From Dictyocoela muelleri (taxonomy: Eukaryota > Microsporidia): a DNA stretch of 13,039 nt. Made by a program: the position numbers and the translations under genes. Each line of letters opens with the position of its first letter. Position 1 is the stretch's first letter. The notes below the pieces were generated by a model. That model was not told the origin of the DNA and ran no database searches. It saw nothing but the letters and a program-made list of their open reading frames with translations. Shown here piece by piece: positions 1 to 8,999 of the stretch. The stretch is taken from positions 1-13,039 of the forward strand of contig SDVU01000475.1 in assembly GCA_016256075.1 (NCBI GenBank). The letters run 5' to 3'.

Positions 1-165
1 TTTCAAATTAATAATCTTAATAATTCAATTTCAAATTAATAATCTTAATAATTCAATTTCAAATCTTAAAACTTAATAATTCAATTTCAAATTAATAATC
101 TTAATAATTCAATTTCAAATTAATAATCTTAATAATTCAATTTCAAATCTTAAAACTTAATTAAA
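1..165. repeat. 28-bp tandem repeat array with an A-A-B pattern
   Basis: Six units of 28 bp begin at about 1, 29, 57, 85, 113 and 141, each starting TTTCAAAT. Units 1, 2, 4 and 5 share one sequence (type A). Units 3 and 6 carry a variant middle reading CTTAAAACTTAA (type B), and the last unit fades out. The order A-A-B-A-A-B means the array also repeats with an 84-bp higher-order period. It has no coding potential and sits about 50 bp upstream of the helicase start, so it overlaps whatever promoter that gene uses. It also runs off the window edge. Confidence 0.93.
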
Positions 166-217
166 TGAATGTTAAAAATTAAATGACTTTTAAAAATTAC
201 CAATAAAAAAAATCTTC

Positions 218-2593
218 ATGCATTACCCCACCATGAACAATCTTACAAACCAAAACGATGAAACAATAAAAAATAAAAAACAAAAAGAATCACTCGAAGA
301 GTCAGGAGATAGTTTAACTGAAGATATAAATTATAATGACTTATTAAATATTTTTAATGATGAAGTTCAAAAACAATTAAAAGGACAATTTTCAAATATC
401 AACGATGAATCAATTAATAACGATGAATCAATTAATAACGATGAATCAATTAATAACGAAGAATCAATTAATAACGAAGAATCAATTAATAACGATGAAC
501 TAATTAATAACGATGAATCAATTAATAACGAAGAACCAAATATTAATATTCTAAATCCTAATGATTCGTCAGATTCTGACGACCCAATAGAATTTGATGA
601 CCCTGAATTCAAAAAATATCTCCAAAAAGAATTACAAATGGAGTTAGAAAAAGAATTTGCTGAAGAATTGAAAAAAGAAGATCCTTTTTTTAAAAAAGAA
701 TTAAAAAAAGAACTGATGAGCATTTTAGAAGGAAAAATTAAAAAGAGTGATCTCAACGAAATTATACCTGATTTTAAAAAAAGTGAAAAAAATAAAAATT
801 TTAAAGAATTAAAAAAACGTGAAAATTTTGGTGACAAATTTAAAAAATCAATAAAAAATAAAAATAATTTAAAAAATAAAACAACTGATGATAAAAATTC
901 AATTGACAAAGGAGTAAAAGAAAAAATTTCAATTGCAAAAACAACTGATGATAAAAATTTAAAAGACAATTTTAATGAAGAAAAAATTTCAACTGACAAT
1001 TTTACTGATGATAAAAATTTAAAAGACAAAGGAGTAGAAGAAAAAATTCCAAATGATAATTTTACTTATTATAAAAATTCAAATGATAAATCCATTGATG
1101 ATAAAAATTCAATTGATAATTTTAAGGATGACAACATAAACTTTAAAATTTCATCGGAAGACATTGAATCATCAACAACAGAAAATATTCTTCAAAAACT
1201 TATTGGAAAATTGAAAATAACAGAAAAACATTTTGGATTAGCAACGAGGACTGAAGATGTGACTGAATTCAAATCAACAAAATGGTCTGAATTTGATCTT
1301 TGCGATGAAATAAAAAATAGTCTTGAAGAAATGCATTATGAGTATCCATCACCAGTCCAGTTTAGAACTTTAAAATGTTTTTGTGAACGGAGTATGTTGG
1401 TTAGATCTAAAAATGGTACAGGAAAGACAGCTGCGTATCTTATTCCTGTTTTGAATCGATTGGTTAAGGAGAGTAAAATAAATTTAAAAAACAGGAAGAA
1501 TGAAAATTTAAAAAACAAAAATGATAGGTCGTCTAAAAGAGTTAACTTGGATAACACACCGTTGAGAAAAATAAAAGTGATTGTAATTCTTCCAACTCGT
1601 GAATTGGCTCTACAAGTCAGCAGAGTGGCCAGAAGAATTGCTATAAAAACTGATTTACAAATAATGTCTACCTTTGGTGGTTCTAACCTTCATGAAGATT
1701 TGTTGAGACTTAAAAAAGGAGTTGATGTGGTTGTAACAACGCCTGGAAGAATTTTTGACATTATAAGAAGGGAAATAACTGATTTTAGTCAGTGTAAGAC
1801 ATTGATAGTCGACGAAGCCGACAAACTTTTAAGCCTTGAATACAAAGAAGAACTAGAAAACATAATTCAACATTTAAAAATAAAACAAATACTCCTATTC
1901 AGTGCCACATTCCCAAAATCGATAGATTATTTTGTCAGGAAAAATATGAATAATCCAATTTACCTTAACCTGATGAAAGAAATTGCATTAAAGGGCGTAT
2001 CACAATTTTACGCACTTGTCCATTTCAACGAAAAGCTCATTTGCTTAAAAACAATACTTAAGTCCGTCAGTTTTAATAAATGTGTTATTTTTTGCAATTC
2101 AATCAGAAATGTTGAACTTTTAGCTAAAAAGATTGCCGAGATGGGATATCCTCATTATTTTATTCATTCAAAGATGACCCAGGATGAGCGAAATAGAGTT
2201 TTTCATAATTTTGCTGATCACGATCAAAATCCTGAAAAGGATAAAAAAAGGAAAAATCAAAATGAAAACATCGAAAGAAATAGGTTCAGCACAAGTAAAG
2301 ACAAAAACGATCAAAACAATTTTAATAACAAAACAAAAATACTCGTTTCTTCGGATTTAGTAACTCGTGGAATAGACGTACCTACAATCAATCTTGTTAT
2401 AAACTTTGATTTCCCAAGAACTGCTGAAAGTTACATTCATAGAATCGGGAGGAGTGGTAGATTTGGTACAGAAGGAATTAGTGTCAGTTTGATTTGTGAT
2501 GATGAGAAAGAAAAATTGATTGAAATTGAGAAAAAGTTGGGTGTTGAGATGTTACCGGTTAGTGATGCACGATTTTTTAAGTTTAAGAAATAG
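218..2593 (+). CDS. DHH1: DEAD-box ATP-dependent RNA helicase, Dhh1/DDX6-like
   Basis: The product is an RNA helicase of the Dhh1/DDX6 type, which in other eukaryotes acts in cytoplasmic mRNA decapping, translational repression and P-bodies. The core spans about residues 355-785 and carries every superfamily-2 motif: Q motif (F359, PSPVQ 377-381), Walker A GTGKT 400-404, PTREL 459-463, TPGR 508-511, DEAD 532-535, SAT 562-564, TRGID 716-720 and HRIGRSGR 741-748. Assignment to Dhh1 within the DEAD family rests on signature stretches such as KNGTGKTAAYLIP, DEADKLLS, LMKEIALKGVSQFYA and INFDFPRTAESYIHRIG, recalled from family knowledge without a search. About 350 N-terminal residues are low complexity and rich in Asn, Lys, Asp and Glu, with two repeat arrays. 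Two further Asn/Lys-rich insertions lie inside the core, at about residues 417-450 and 666-704. Usual Dhh1 proteins are around 430-510 residues, so 791 is unusually long. The frame is intact and needs no intron. Confidence 0.9.
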   Translation: MHYPTMNNLTNQNDETIKNKKQKESLEESGDSLTEDINYNDLLNIFNDEVQKQLKGQFSNINDESINNDESINNDESINNEESINNEESINNDELINNDESINNEEPNINILNPNDSSDSDDPIEFDDPEFKKYLQKELQMELEKEFAEELKKEDPFFKKELKKELMSILEGKIKKSDLNEIIPDFKKSEKNKNFKELKKRENFGDKFKKSIKNKNNLKNKTTDDKNSIDKGVKEKISIAKTTDDKNLKDNFNEEKISTDNFTDDKNLKDKGVEEKIPNDNFTYYKNSNDKSIDDKNSIDNFKDDNINFKISSEDIESSTTENILQKLIGKLKITEKHFGLATRTEDVTEFKSTKWSEFDLCDEIKNSLEEMHYEYPSPVQFRTLKCFCERSMLVRSKNGTGKTAAYLIPVLNRLVKESKINLKNRKNENLKNKNDRSSKRVNLDNTPLRKIKVIVILPTRELALQVSRVARRIAIKTDLQIMSTFGGSNLHEDLLRLKKGVDVVVTTPGRIFDIIRREITDFSQCKTLIVDEADKLLSLEYKEELENIIQHLKIKQILLFSATFPKSIDYFVRKNMNNPIYLNLMKEIALKGVSQFYALVHFNEKLICLKTILKSVSFNKCVIFCNSIRNVELLAKKIAEMGYPHYFIHSKMTQDERNRVFHNFADHDQNPEKDKKRKNQNENIERNRFSTSKDKNDQNNFNNKTKILVSSDLVTRGIDVPTINLVINFDFPRTAESYIHRIGRSGRFGTEGISVSLICDDEKEKLIEIEKKLGVEMLPVSDARFFKFKK
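226..235 (+). promoter_or_regulatory. CCCC motif next to the second ATG of the helicase gene
   Basis: In a region almost free of C and G, the string CCCCACC lies directly before an in-frame ATG at 233. CCC- or GGG-type motifs just upstream of start codons are a known feature of microsporidian genes. The motif therefore suggests that translation may begin at 233 (786 residues) instead of at the upstream ATG at 218 (791 residues). The first ATG is preceded only by an A/T-rich leader. The choice does not affect the helicase domains. Confidence 0.5.
401..538 (+). repeat. 18-bp coding minisatellite in the helicase N-terminus
   Basis: Seven full 18-bp units and a partial eighth, based on AACGATGAATCAATTAAT, encode the hexapeptide NDESIN with variants NEESIN and NDELIN (about residues 62-108). 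The period is a multiple of three, so copies can be gained or lost without breaking the frame. The peptide is acidic and polar, and probably disordered. Confidence 0.95.
881..1120 (+). repeat. 60-bp coding tandem repeat, four copies, in the helicase N-terminus
   Basis: Four consecutive 60-bp units start at 881, 941, 1001 and 1061 and encode 20-residue units (residues 222-301). Each opens with TTDDKN or a relative (FTDDKN, FTYYKN) and continues with a Lys/Asp/Glu-rich part such as KGVKEKIS. The units have diverged more than the 18-bp array upstream, so they look older. The mixed charge and lack of hydrophobic spacing suggest a disordered linker. Confidence 0.85.
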
Positions 2594-2770
2594 GGTTTGT
2601 TAAATTTAAGAAAATTTTTAAACTTAAGAAAATTTAAAGTTAAAAAATTTAAAGTTAAGAAAATTTGAAATAAAATTTTTTGACCTGTAAAGGCCAAATA
2701 ATTTGTTATTAATGTTTATTAAAATTTTCAACTCAAAAAAATAATTTAGAGTTAAATTTATTTATTCTTA

Positions 2771-2830
2771 TTTATTAATATTTTATTATTTATTAATATT
2801 TTATTATTTATTAATATTTTATTATTTATT
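2771..2830. repeat. 18-bp AT-only tandem repeat, three copies
   Basis: The unit TTTATTAATATTTTATTA occurs at 2771, 2789 and 2807, followed by a partial copy that changes into TTTATTCTTAG. The same TTTATTCTTA string also stands just before the array at 2761, so the array is bounded on both sides by the same short sequence. Confidence 0.9.
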
Positions 2831-3409
2831 CTTAGAATAAAATTATTAGGGTCTTCTCATATTCTTAGGATTTATTAAATTTTAATCTTGATTAAAATTA
2901 AACACTATTCATATTTTTACATTAAAAAAACTACAAACACTGTATTTTACTGTTTACAACATTTGATAGCTATTCATGACATAAATATATTTGTTAATTA
3001 AGCCTAACAAAAATTAATTCATTTCTAAAAATAACAAGATATTGGCCAAAAAACGTTATTTATTAAATAAAAATTGATCTTTAGTAGTGTTTTATTATTG
3101 TCAATGTATTTTAATATTTTGAATAAAAATAAATAAAAAGCTTTTTAAAGTAAAAAAAATATATTCATCTTTTTTTCATTCTCAAAGATAAACTCGATTC
3201 TTTTTACAATCGAATCGATCATTTAGAATTTTTAAGTTAATTAATGAATTAAATTTTTTCTATTTCGTAAACTTTTTAAAATTATCTGTATTTTTAATAA
3301 CAAATTAAAATTATATTTTTATTGTCTGTTTTATAAGATCTAGTAAAAAATATAAATATTTATGATTAATTAATAAAATATGATAATAAATTTATATTAA
3401 ATGCTGACT

Positions 3410-3577
3410 CATCATTCTTAAACATCATTCTTAAACATTATTCTTAAACATCATTTAAGTTTAAACTTTCTTTCTTAAACATTATTCTTAAACATCATTC
3501 TTAAACATTATTCTTAAACATCATTTAAGTTTAAACTTTCTTTCTTAAACATCATTTAATTTTAAACATCATTTAAT
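3410..3577. repeat. Tandem repeat island (13-bp units in a 70-bp higher-order repeat)
   Basis: Short units built on CATCATTCTTAAA, with a CATTATTCTTAAA variant, are strung together. The block starting at 3421 recurs at 3491, giving a 70-bp period that includes the linker CATTTAAGTTTAAACTTTC. The island ends in two CATCATTTAAT-type units. No reading frame crosses it. Confidence 0.88.
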
Positions 3578-4015
3578 GTTAATGTTAACCCTTCTCACTA
3601 ACTTTGCAGTAAGACTTTAATTATTTGTGTTCAAGTTATACGTCATTCTGAATCTTAAAATTATTTCAATAGAATTTCATTTATAAATAATTCAGTTTGT
3701 TGTTATCATAAGCCTTTTCATAAATTTATTATTTTCATTACTTTTTTATAATTTTCATGTATTTAAATCAACGCTTACGAAAGTCTTTTCTAATTTATTA
3801 TAAAAAAATTAGATCAGGTCTTAACCAGCTATAAATTTCTAAAACAACTTTGTATTATTATCAGGGTTTACGATATACATGTTCTAGACATTTAAAAAAA
3901 TAGAAAAAAACAATATTTTTTAAATCGGATATTTTATCTGGATTTTGAAAAACCCCTATAATGAAACTTTTATCTTCATACAAAGCCTTAGAAATTAATT
4001 TTGGAAAATAATAAA

Positions 4016-4117
4016 TGCTTTAAAATTACAAAACATAATGAGTTAATATGTGAAGTTTGTTCAAAATTAATTAAATACTCATCTAATGATGGCAAAGGAA
4101 AACCTAAAAGACATTAT
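4016..4117 (+). pseudogene. BED zinc-finger-like fragment, possible hAT transposase remnant
   Basis: One open stretch reads FKITKHNELICEVCSK, followed by a segment with IKYSS, a Lys/Gly-rich turn and KRHY before a stop at 4118. The cysteines of CEVC lie at 4049 and 4058 and the histidine at 4112. The spacing, the IKYSS string and the final R-H resemble BED fingers at the N-terminus of hAT transposases. The second histidine is missing and stops follow, so it is a dead piece. A weak continuation such as MNMFSPHVRFL at about 4319-4351 is compatible but not proof. This is a by-eye family call and could be chance in A/T-rich DNA. Confidence 0.38.
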
Positions 4118-5227
4118 TAAGCAAATTACATTTTTTAAATTTGAAAAACGCATTTTCAGTGCAAATTTGATAATATTTTTTCTATTTCGAAAATTAATAG
4201 TAAATTTGATCAAGATTTAGTAAGGTCGCTTGTTGAGATATAAATACAATTACAAAGGATCTTTTAAAGAATTTTTCTGATGGAATACCAGTAAATATAT
4301 TCATTCCACTACACTTTGTATGAATATGTTTAGTCCTCATGTAAGATTTTTACAAAATAATAATTTTTACTTTTCTAAAAATAGATAAAATTTTCAATTT
4401 TTGACCAATCTACAGATTCAAATTGGTACTATATATAATCAATATAATGATGGAATGAAATAATTAGAAAAAAATTGAAAGTAGCCAAATATATTCACTA
4501 TATTCTATTGAACTAAAAAAAACTAATAATCAAACGGTAAGTAGTGCAACTAAAATTTTATTATAGAATTACATTATGGTTTTGTTTTCTTTAAATTACA
4601 TTTGCTTTTTCCAAATGGTGTAAAAACACAATGACGAAAAGAACTTAAAATTATATTCTCTATTTTTATAAAAATTTATATGTTTAGCGAATATACTGCA
4701 TAGATTTTGTAAGATAATGAGGGGTATCTCATCACGTTTGTATTCAATCTATCAATGTTAGAACGCATATAAATTAAAAATATAGAAAATCACGAACTAA
4801 TGAAATCCGCTACTAATTTAAATTTCGAATAATAAATTAATAGAGGTCTTGGTTGTGATTATTTTTAAAAATCTTTATAATTACTATTAATATTTGACAT
4901 TCAAAAAACATTTTGTTTCTATCAATTTTGAATTAAATTCATTATTATATGAATTTATAAGTAAGGATTTTATTTCTGAATTAAGAGAGATTATTAATTT
5001 TGATTTTCTTATAAAATCAATATAAAAACTTGAGAATATTTACCCCATTTAATCCCAAATCTCCTAGAGGTAGCTTGCATCAAATTTCACCCCCTATAAA
5101 AAAATTGAAAATATTTTATTAACATTTAGTATTAGAAATTTGGAATAAAAAAAAAAATGGAATAAATCCGGTTTAACTACTTCGCACAAATTGGAATTAT
5201 TAAAATCGTTGATTTGAATTAATATAA

Positions 5228-5235
5228 TAAAATTT
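5228..5235. repeat. Left target-site duplication of Merlin element 1
   Basis: TAAAATTT lies directly outside the left inverted repeat and is repeated exactly at 10700-10707 outside the right one. An 8-bp duplication is what Merlin transposons (ISXO2/IS1016 relatives) are known to produce. Confidence 0.85.
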
Positions 5236-5343
5236 GGATCAATGTCATTAGTTCCTCCACGGCGAAAATATGACATTGATAAAAAATAAATATTATGGAT
5301 AAAATGTCGTTTTTTCTTCCATGGGAGGAAAATAATGACATTT
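5236..5343. repeat. Left terminal region of Merlin element 1, with two hairpins
   Basis: The terminal repeat begins at 5236. Within it ATCAATGTCAT (5238-5248) pairs perfectly with ATGACATTGAT (5270-5280). A second near-palindrome spans 5302-5343, with AAATGTC opposite GACATTT and TTCC/GGAGGAAA flanking its centre. The motif AATGTCATTA plus a C-rich tail therefore appears four times here in alternating orientation. Confidence 0.75.
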
Positions 5344-5365
5344 ATAAAAAATATTATTTCCCCAT

Positions 5366-5588
5366 ATGCTTAACTCTGAATATTTAGAACAAATTATAAA
5401 TTCTTATAGTTTTAAAGAGTTTGTGAATTTTTTAATGGAAGAGGATTTTTTTACCGAAATCTAAACTTTGCTTATTTTGTAATAATTCGTGTAATTTGGT
5501 CAAAAACCTACAGAATACAGATAGAGTAGCCTAGAGATGTTTGAACAAACCCTATCAGAGTTACAAAAAATATTTATCCATAAGGTTG
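5366..5588 (+). pseudogene. Merlin (ISXO2-like) transposase, N-terminal part, copy 1
   Basis: An ATG at 5366, preceded by CCCCAT, opens a 32-codon frame (MLNSEYLEQIINSY and onward to NFLMEEDFFTEI) that stops at 5462. In the next frame the sequence continues at once with CLFCNNSCNLVKN, then an RC-LNK-PYQSYKKYLSIR stretch, matching the N-terminal zinc ribbon of ISXO2-like transposases. The first cysteine pair is at 5469 and 5478; a TAG at 5532 sits where the family has Trp before Arg-Cys. The reading runs right up to the retrotransposon edge, where the codons ATA AGG TTG overlap the GTTG target duplication. At least one frameshift and one stop precede the insertion. Confidence 0.75.
5585..5588. 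repeat. Left 4-bp target duplication of the LTR element
   Basis: GTTG directly precedes the LTR edge and recurs at 9867-9870 just after the other LTR. Four to six base pairs is the usual range for Ty3/Gypsy integration. The transposase reading frame is the same on both sides once one copy is discounted, which supports these edges independently. Confidence 0.8.
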
Positions 5589-5868
5589 TGTTCGGGTTCT
5601 CACCATATTTGGCGTTGTGAACCAAGAAATTAATATACAAAGATTTGTTGGAATTTATTTTATTTAATTCTTTGCTCCTGCTGTGACTCCTCCAATGCAT
5701 GGGTATGGGTTGATGGGTTTTATTTATAGTTTTTTAATCAATAATTTTTTAATTTGATCAATTTATATTAAATCAGAAAGTCATATTTAAAGTGTTTTTA
5801 TTAAAGTTCAAAACCAAATGCAGTATTAATTAAAATCATCCTAATGTAATGGTATCTGTACCTTTACA
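5589..5868 (-). repeat. 3' LTR (280 bp)
   Basis: On the minus strand it begins TGTAAAGG and ends CCCGAACA, the canonical TG...CA. It matches 9586-9866 with about three differences. The short open stretch it contains (starting MHWRSHSRSK on the minus strand) is just the LTR-borne copy of the gag start, not a separate gene. Confidence 0.95.
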
Positions 5869-6100
5869 TCCTCCCCTCTCCGAAATAATTTTATATTTTT
5901 TATTGAGCATTTTTCAATTGCAGACCCTTTCTCAATGAATACACTATTTCCGCTTTTAGATAACTTTGTAATCTTGTATGGACCTTCGAACTTAGTTGTT
6001 ACTTTATCTGGGTTGAATGTTTTAAGATAAATTAAATCATTTTCTTTGAATTTAAGGGGGTTCTTAATGTTTCGATTGAACCATAGTTCTTGTCTTTTTG
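5860..6100 (-). mobile_element. Integrase C-terminal (GPY/F-like) region of the LTR element
   Basis: FKENDLIYLKTFN followed by TTKFEGPYKITKL matches the GPY/F module found at the C-terminus of many Ty3/Gypsy integrases. The region then reaches almost to the polypurine tract. I see no chromodomain after it. Confidence 0.8.
5869..5881 (-). promoter_or_regulatory. Polypurine tract of the LTR element
   Basis: On the minus strand GGAGAGGGGAGGA abuts the 3' LTR start TGTAAAGG. A G-rich purine run in exactly this place is the primer for plus-strand DNA synthesis in LTR retroelements. Such a run is striking in DNA this A/T-rich. Confidence 0.88.
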
Positions 6101-6239
6101 ACATTTTATTTATTATTTCATTATCATTTATATTAAAATCATTTTTTAAAGAACTTGTTATAGGTTTTTTGAAGAAAAGTTCGAAAGGTGAATAACTAAT
6201 CGAAGAATTGTTGTTCAGATTTATTCTTCTCTAAATATT

Positions 6240-6670
6240 TATACCAGCAGTTTTCAGATTATTATTTCTACTTAAACGCAAAGCAACTGAAATCTCTCTG
6301 TTTATTCTCTCGATTATATAATTCCCTGTGGGATTGTGAGTTGACGTAAATATATGGTCAATTCTGTATTTTTTCATTAAATTATTAAAATTTAAAGACT
6401 TAAATTGCCTTCCGCTATCAGTTAGGCATTTAGAAGGTATTGGATGCTGTTTAAACCACATTTCTTCCAAAGATTTACAAATTGTCTTTGAGTTTATATC
6501 ATTAATGAATTTAATTTCGGAATATCTTGAAAAAAGATCAGTAGCAACGAGGATATAGAAGCCTTCTTTTATCATTTTAGAATCAAAATGAGATGTCTTA
6601 ATAGGTCCCTTAATATCAACAGCTATGATTTCATTTCGGGTGAATGGTTTAGTGACAAATTTAGTTAAAA
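6240..6670 (-). mobile_element. Integrase catalytic core of the LTR element
   Basis: The core motifs of a DDE retroviral-type integrase are present: ATDLFSRYSEI, CLTDSGRQFKS with the second aspartate, and NYIIERINREISVAL with the glutamate. This enzyme inserts the DNA copy into the host genome and makes the short target duplication. Confidence 0.9.
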
Positions 6671-6689
6671 CAATATTCTTTACAAAATT

Positions 6690-7300
6690 CTTTTCGATAT
6701 GGCATTCATGACAATTTTTAGTTATTTTGAAATAAGATTTTTTAATTTTTTTATGTTTAAATAATTTTTTAGCGTGTTAAAAATTTTATTTCGCCCAGGG
6801 TGTATCAATGAAATATGGAGATTTTCAAGAAGTGTATAAATTCCAGCTGAATTTGGTGAGTTAGTTGCAGCATCGTTGATTTTTCTTATTAAATCCGTAA
6901 TATCATGAATTTTTTCATTGCTATTTGATATGGCAACCATGCTTCTAGAAAGTGTATCGGCATCACTATTTTCTTCACTTGTGATATGCTTCAGTGTGTA
7001 ATCATATTCTTCAAGTAACAGTAACCAACGGTGCATTCTTTTTGTAAGGTCTCCTTTAAAGAGCAAATTTTTGTTGTCGGTAAAAATGTTTATTTTTGAT
7101 CCAAAAATTAATGGTTTAAAGTGTTTAATTGAGTCAAGTATTCCTAAGGCTTCCTTCTCAATAATTGTATAATTCGTTTCTGATCCTTTAAACTTCCTAC
7201 TATAGATTCCTATTAGTTTACCGCCTTGTGTCAATACTGAACCTATACCTATGTCCGATGCGTCACACTTAAGATCAAATTCTCTATTTAAGTCAGGATA
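6690..7300 (-). mobile_element. RNase H and HHCC region of the LTR element
   Basis: RNase H is shown by FDLKCDASDIGIGSVL, an IIEKEALGIL helix with the glutamate, FTDNKNL, and HITSEENSDADTLSR at the end. Downstream on the minus strand comes the integrase N-terminal zinc-binding part, with LIHPGRNKIF and then CHEC. RNase H removes the RNA template after first-strand synthesis. Confidence 0.9.
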
Positions 7301-8215
7301 GTGGATCATTTTTTTGTTCTTTGATTATACTCATTAACTTGCTTAAGTTTTCTTCGTTCATTTTTTCCCATTTGATAGATTTACCCGGAATTTTGAGTTT
7401 TTCATAAAAGCTCGCTAGATGCAGTGACAAGTTCGGTATGCAGTTTCGGAACCAATTCAGAAAACCTATCAGGCGTTCTAACTGTTTTTTGGTCTTTGGT
7501 GTTTTGTGTTTGAAATCTTCAATTTTTGATGTTTCCATTCTTATTCCATCCGAGTTCAGTATATATCCAAGGAATTGTACTTGGGGTTGTGCGAATTGAC
7601 ATTTATCGTAATTTACTGAAAAATTTTGTTTACTTAGATATGATAAGACTCTTTCAACGTCATCCATATGAGATTTGAAATCTGGGGAAGCTATTAATAT
7701 ATCATCGATATAACAATAGGTGTTTGACAATCCTTCTATTGCTTTATTAATCGCGATTTGAAAGGTGAATGGTGCATTCGTCAATCCAAATGGCATTCTT
7801 TTAAATACGTAAGTCTCTCCCATAACCCTAAATCCAGTTTTTGGGACATCTTCTTGTTTTATCCTTATTTGATAAAACCCTTGATCAAGGTCGAGTTTTG
7901 TGAAAAATTTACACCCTTTAAACTTGTACAATATTTCCATTATCTTCGGCCGGAGATTGTGTGCTTTAACTGTCACTTCAATTAGATGTCTGTAATCTAC
8001 TATTAAGCGCAATTTCCCATTCGATTTTCTGATGAAAAAGGCTGGTGATATAAACGGGGAGTTCATTTTTTCAATTATTCCATTTTTGATCAATTCATTT
8101 ATATGACTTTTGACATCTTTCTCAATAGATATTGGCACACCATATTCTTTCTTAGGAGTATTAAAAGACCCATTTAGGGTTATCTCATGTTCTGTTATAT
8201 TAACCTCGCCTAATT
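7300..8215 (-). mobile_element. Reverse transcriptase region of the LTR element
   Basis: The standard Ty3/Gypsy motifs occur in order: SPAFFIRKSNGKLRLIVDYR, FTKLDLDQGFYQIRI, FKRMPFGLTNAPFTFQ, the catalytic YIDDILIAS near 7700, and VQFLGYILNSDGI. The order and wording are those of Metaviridae RT and not of LINE or Copia enzymes. It copies the element RNA into DNA. Confidence 0.95.
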
Positions 8216-8349
8216 TCAAGTTTTTCTTTCGGAAATTCGAATCAATTTATTAAATTTTTCCTCATCATTTTTTATTTCAAATATTTTTGTTTTTTCGAGA
8301 AGCTCATCGTCATATTTCACTGTTGGCTTTGAGTTCAATTCAAGCTCGT

Positions 8350-8860
8350 ATTCGTGTCCGTCAACTTTTATTGTTTCATTTTTAACGTCGATAACAACTT
8401 TATTTTTGAAGATAAAATCCATTCCCAATAAAAAAGGTGTATTCAATCCTTCAAGGACATAAAAATTTTCTTTTATTTTAGTGATGGGATCGTTAAATAT
8501 TCGTATGTAATCTTCGATATATTTATTAGTATTAATAGTAGTTCCATTTGCCTATTCGATGTTCTTTGTTTTTGAATTTTTTATTTCAGCCATATTAATG
8601 TTTTTTATTACCTTATCAGATACATAATTATGTTCGGCCCCAGTATCTAGAAGAGCATCATATTGTTTGTTTTTGAACGTTATAGGTATTATTATAGACT
8701 TTACTTTCGGTGTTGGTTCCTGTAAGGACATTATTCTTTTCCCCAAATAGGGATTTTTACTTTTTTCAGTTAAATTTTTCTTTGACCTACATTCTTCGTC
8801 GCTATGTGTATTTGACTTGTGAAAAGAACAAAATATTCTATTGCCTCTTTCATGTGATTT
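8350..8860 (-). mobile_element. Zinc knuckle and aspartic protease region of the LTR element
   Basis: A histidine-rich knuckle CSFHKSNTHSDEEC (C-X2-H-X4-H-X4-C) is a variant also known from other Ty3/Gypsy Gag proteins, where it binds RNA. It is followed by YDALLDTGAEHNYVS, which has the DTGA catalytic motif of retroviral-type aspartic proteases, and further on by PFLLGMDFI, the usual closing motif of that domain. The protease would cut the Gag-Pol polyprotein. Confidence 0.85.
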
Positions 8861-8999
8861 CACAGTTTTAAAGTTATTATTTATATAATTACCTTTTCTA
8901 TCGTTAATTCGAGTAGATTCTTGAGCAGTGGTAGATAAGAGTTATTTCTGCAAATTTTCGATTATTATCTTTTCAGTTTATATTATTGATTCATAAACA

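Larger units (their letters stand above)
2594..5227. other. Long AT-rich stretch without an intact gene
   Basis: About 2.6 kb separate the helicase stop from the Merlin target duplication. I see no convincing gene, tRNA or rRNA here on either strand. The first 80 bp hold degenerate copies of AAATTTAAAGTTAA and a possible AATAAA polyadenylation signal near 2669. Two tandem repeat islands and one transposase-like fragment are listed separately. The rest is A/T-rich with frequent stops in all frames. Confidence 0.7.

Noticed and set aside
1-165. CRISPR array
   Set aside because: The units are contiguous with no unique spacers, and the gene content is eukaryotic.
367-1029. 220-codon minus-strand frame rich in Ser, Leu and Phe
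   Set aside because: It is the antisense of the Asn/Lys/Glu-rich helicase N-terminus; repetitive A-rich coding DNA leaves its complement open.
2594-5227. tRNA, rRNA or small RNA genes in the long intergenic stretch
   Set aside because: I looked for tRNA-like T-loop strings (GGTTCGAATCC-type) and G/C-rich stems and found none.
5094-5276. 60-codon minus-strand frame
   Set aside because: It overlaps the left end of Merlin element 1 and its target duplication, shows no family motif, and is what A/T-rich DNA yields by chance.
5500-5700. Small minus-strand open frame as a separate gene
   Set aside because: It is the LTR-borne copy of the gag start, identical over its first 37 codons to the frame at 9697, and then runs out into the flank.
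7758-7985. 75-codon plus-strand frame
   Set aside because: It is the antisense shadow of the reverse transcriptase region.
8350-8860. Host gene with a zinc finger and aspartic protease
   Set aside because: Its place between gag and reverse transcriptase, within intact LTR borders, makes it part of the retrotransposon.
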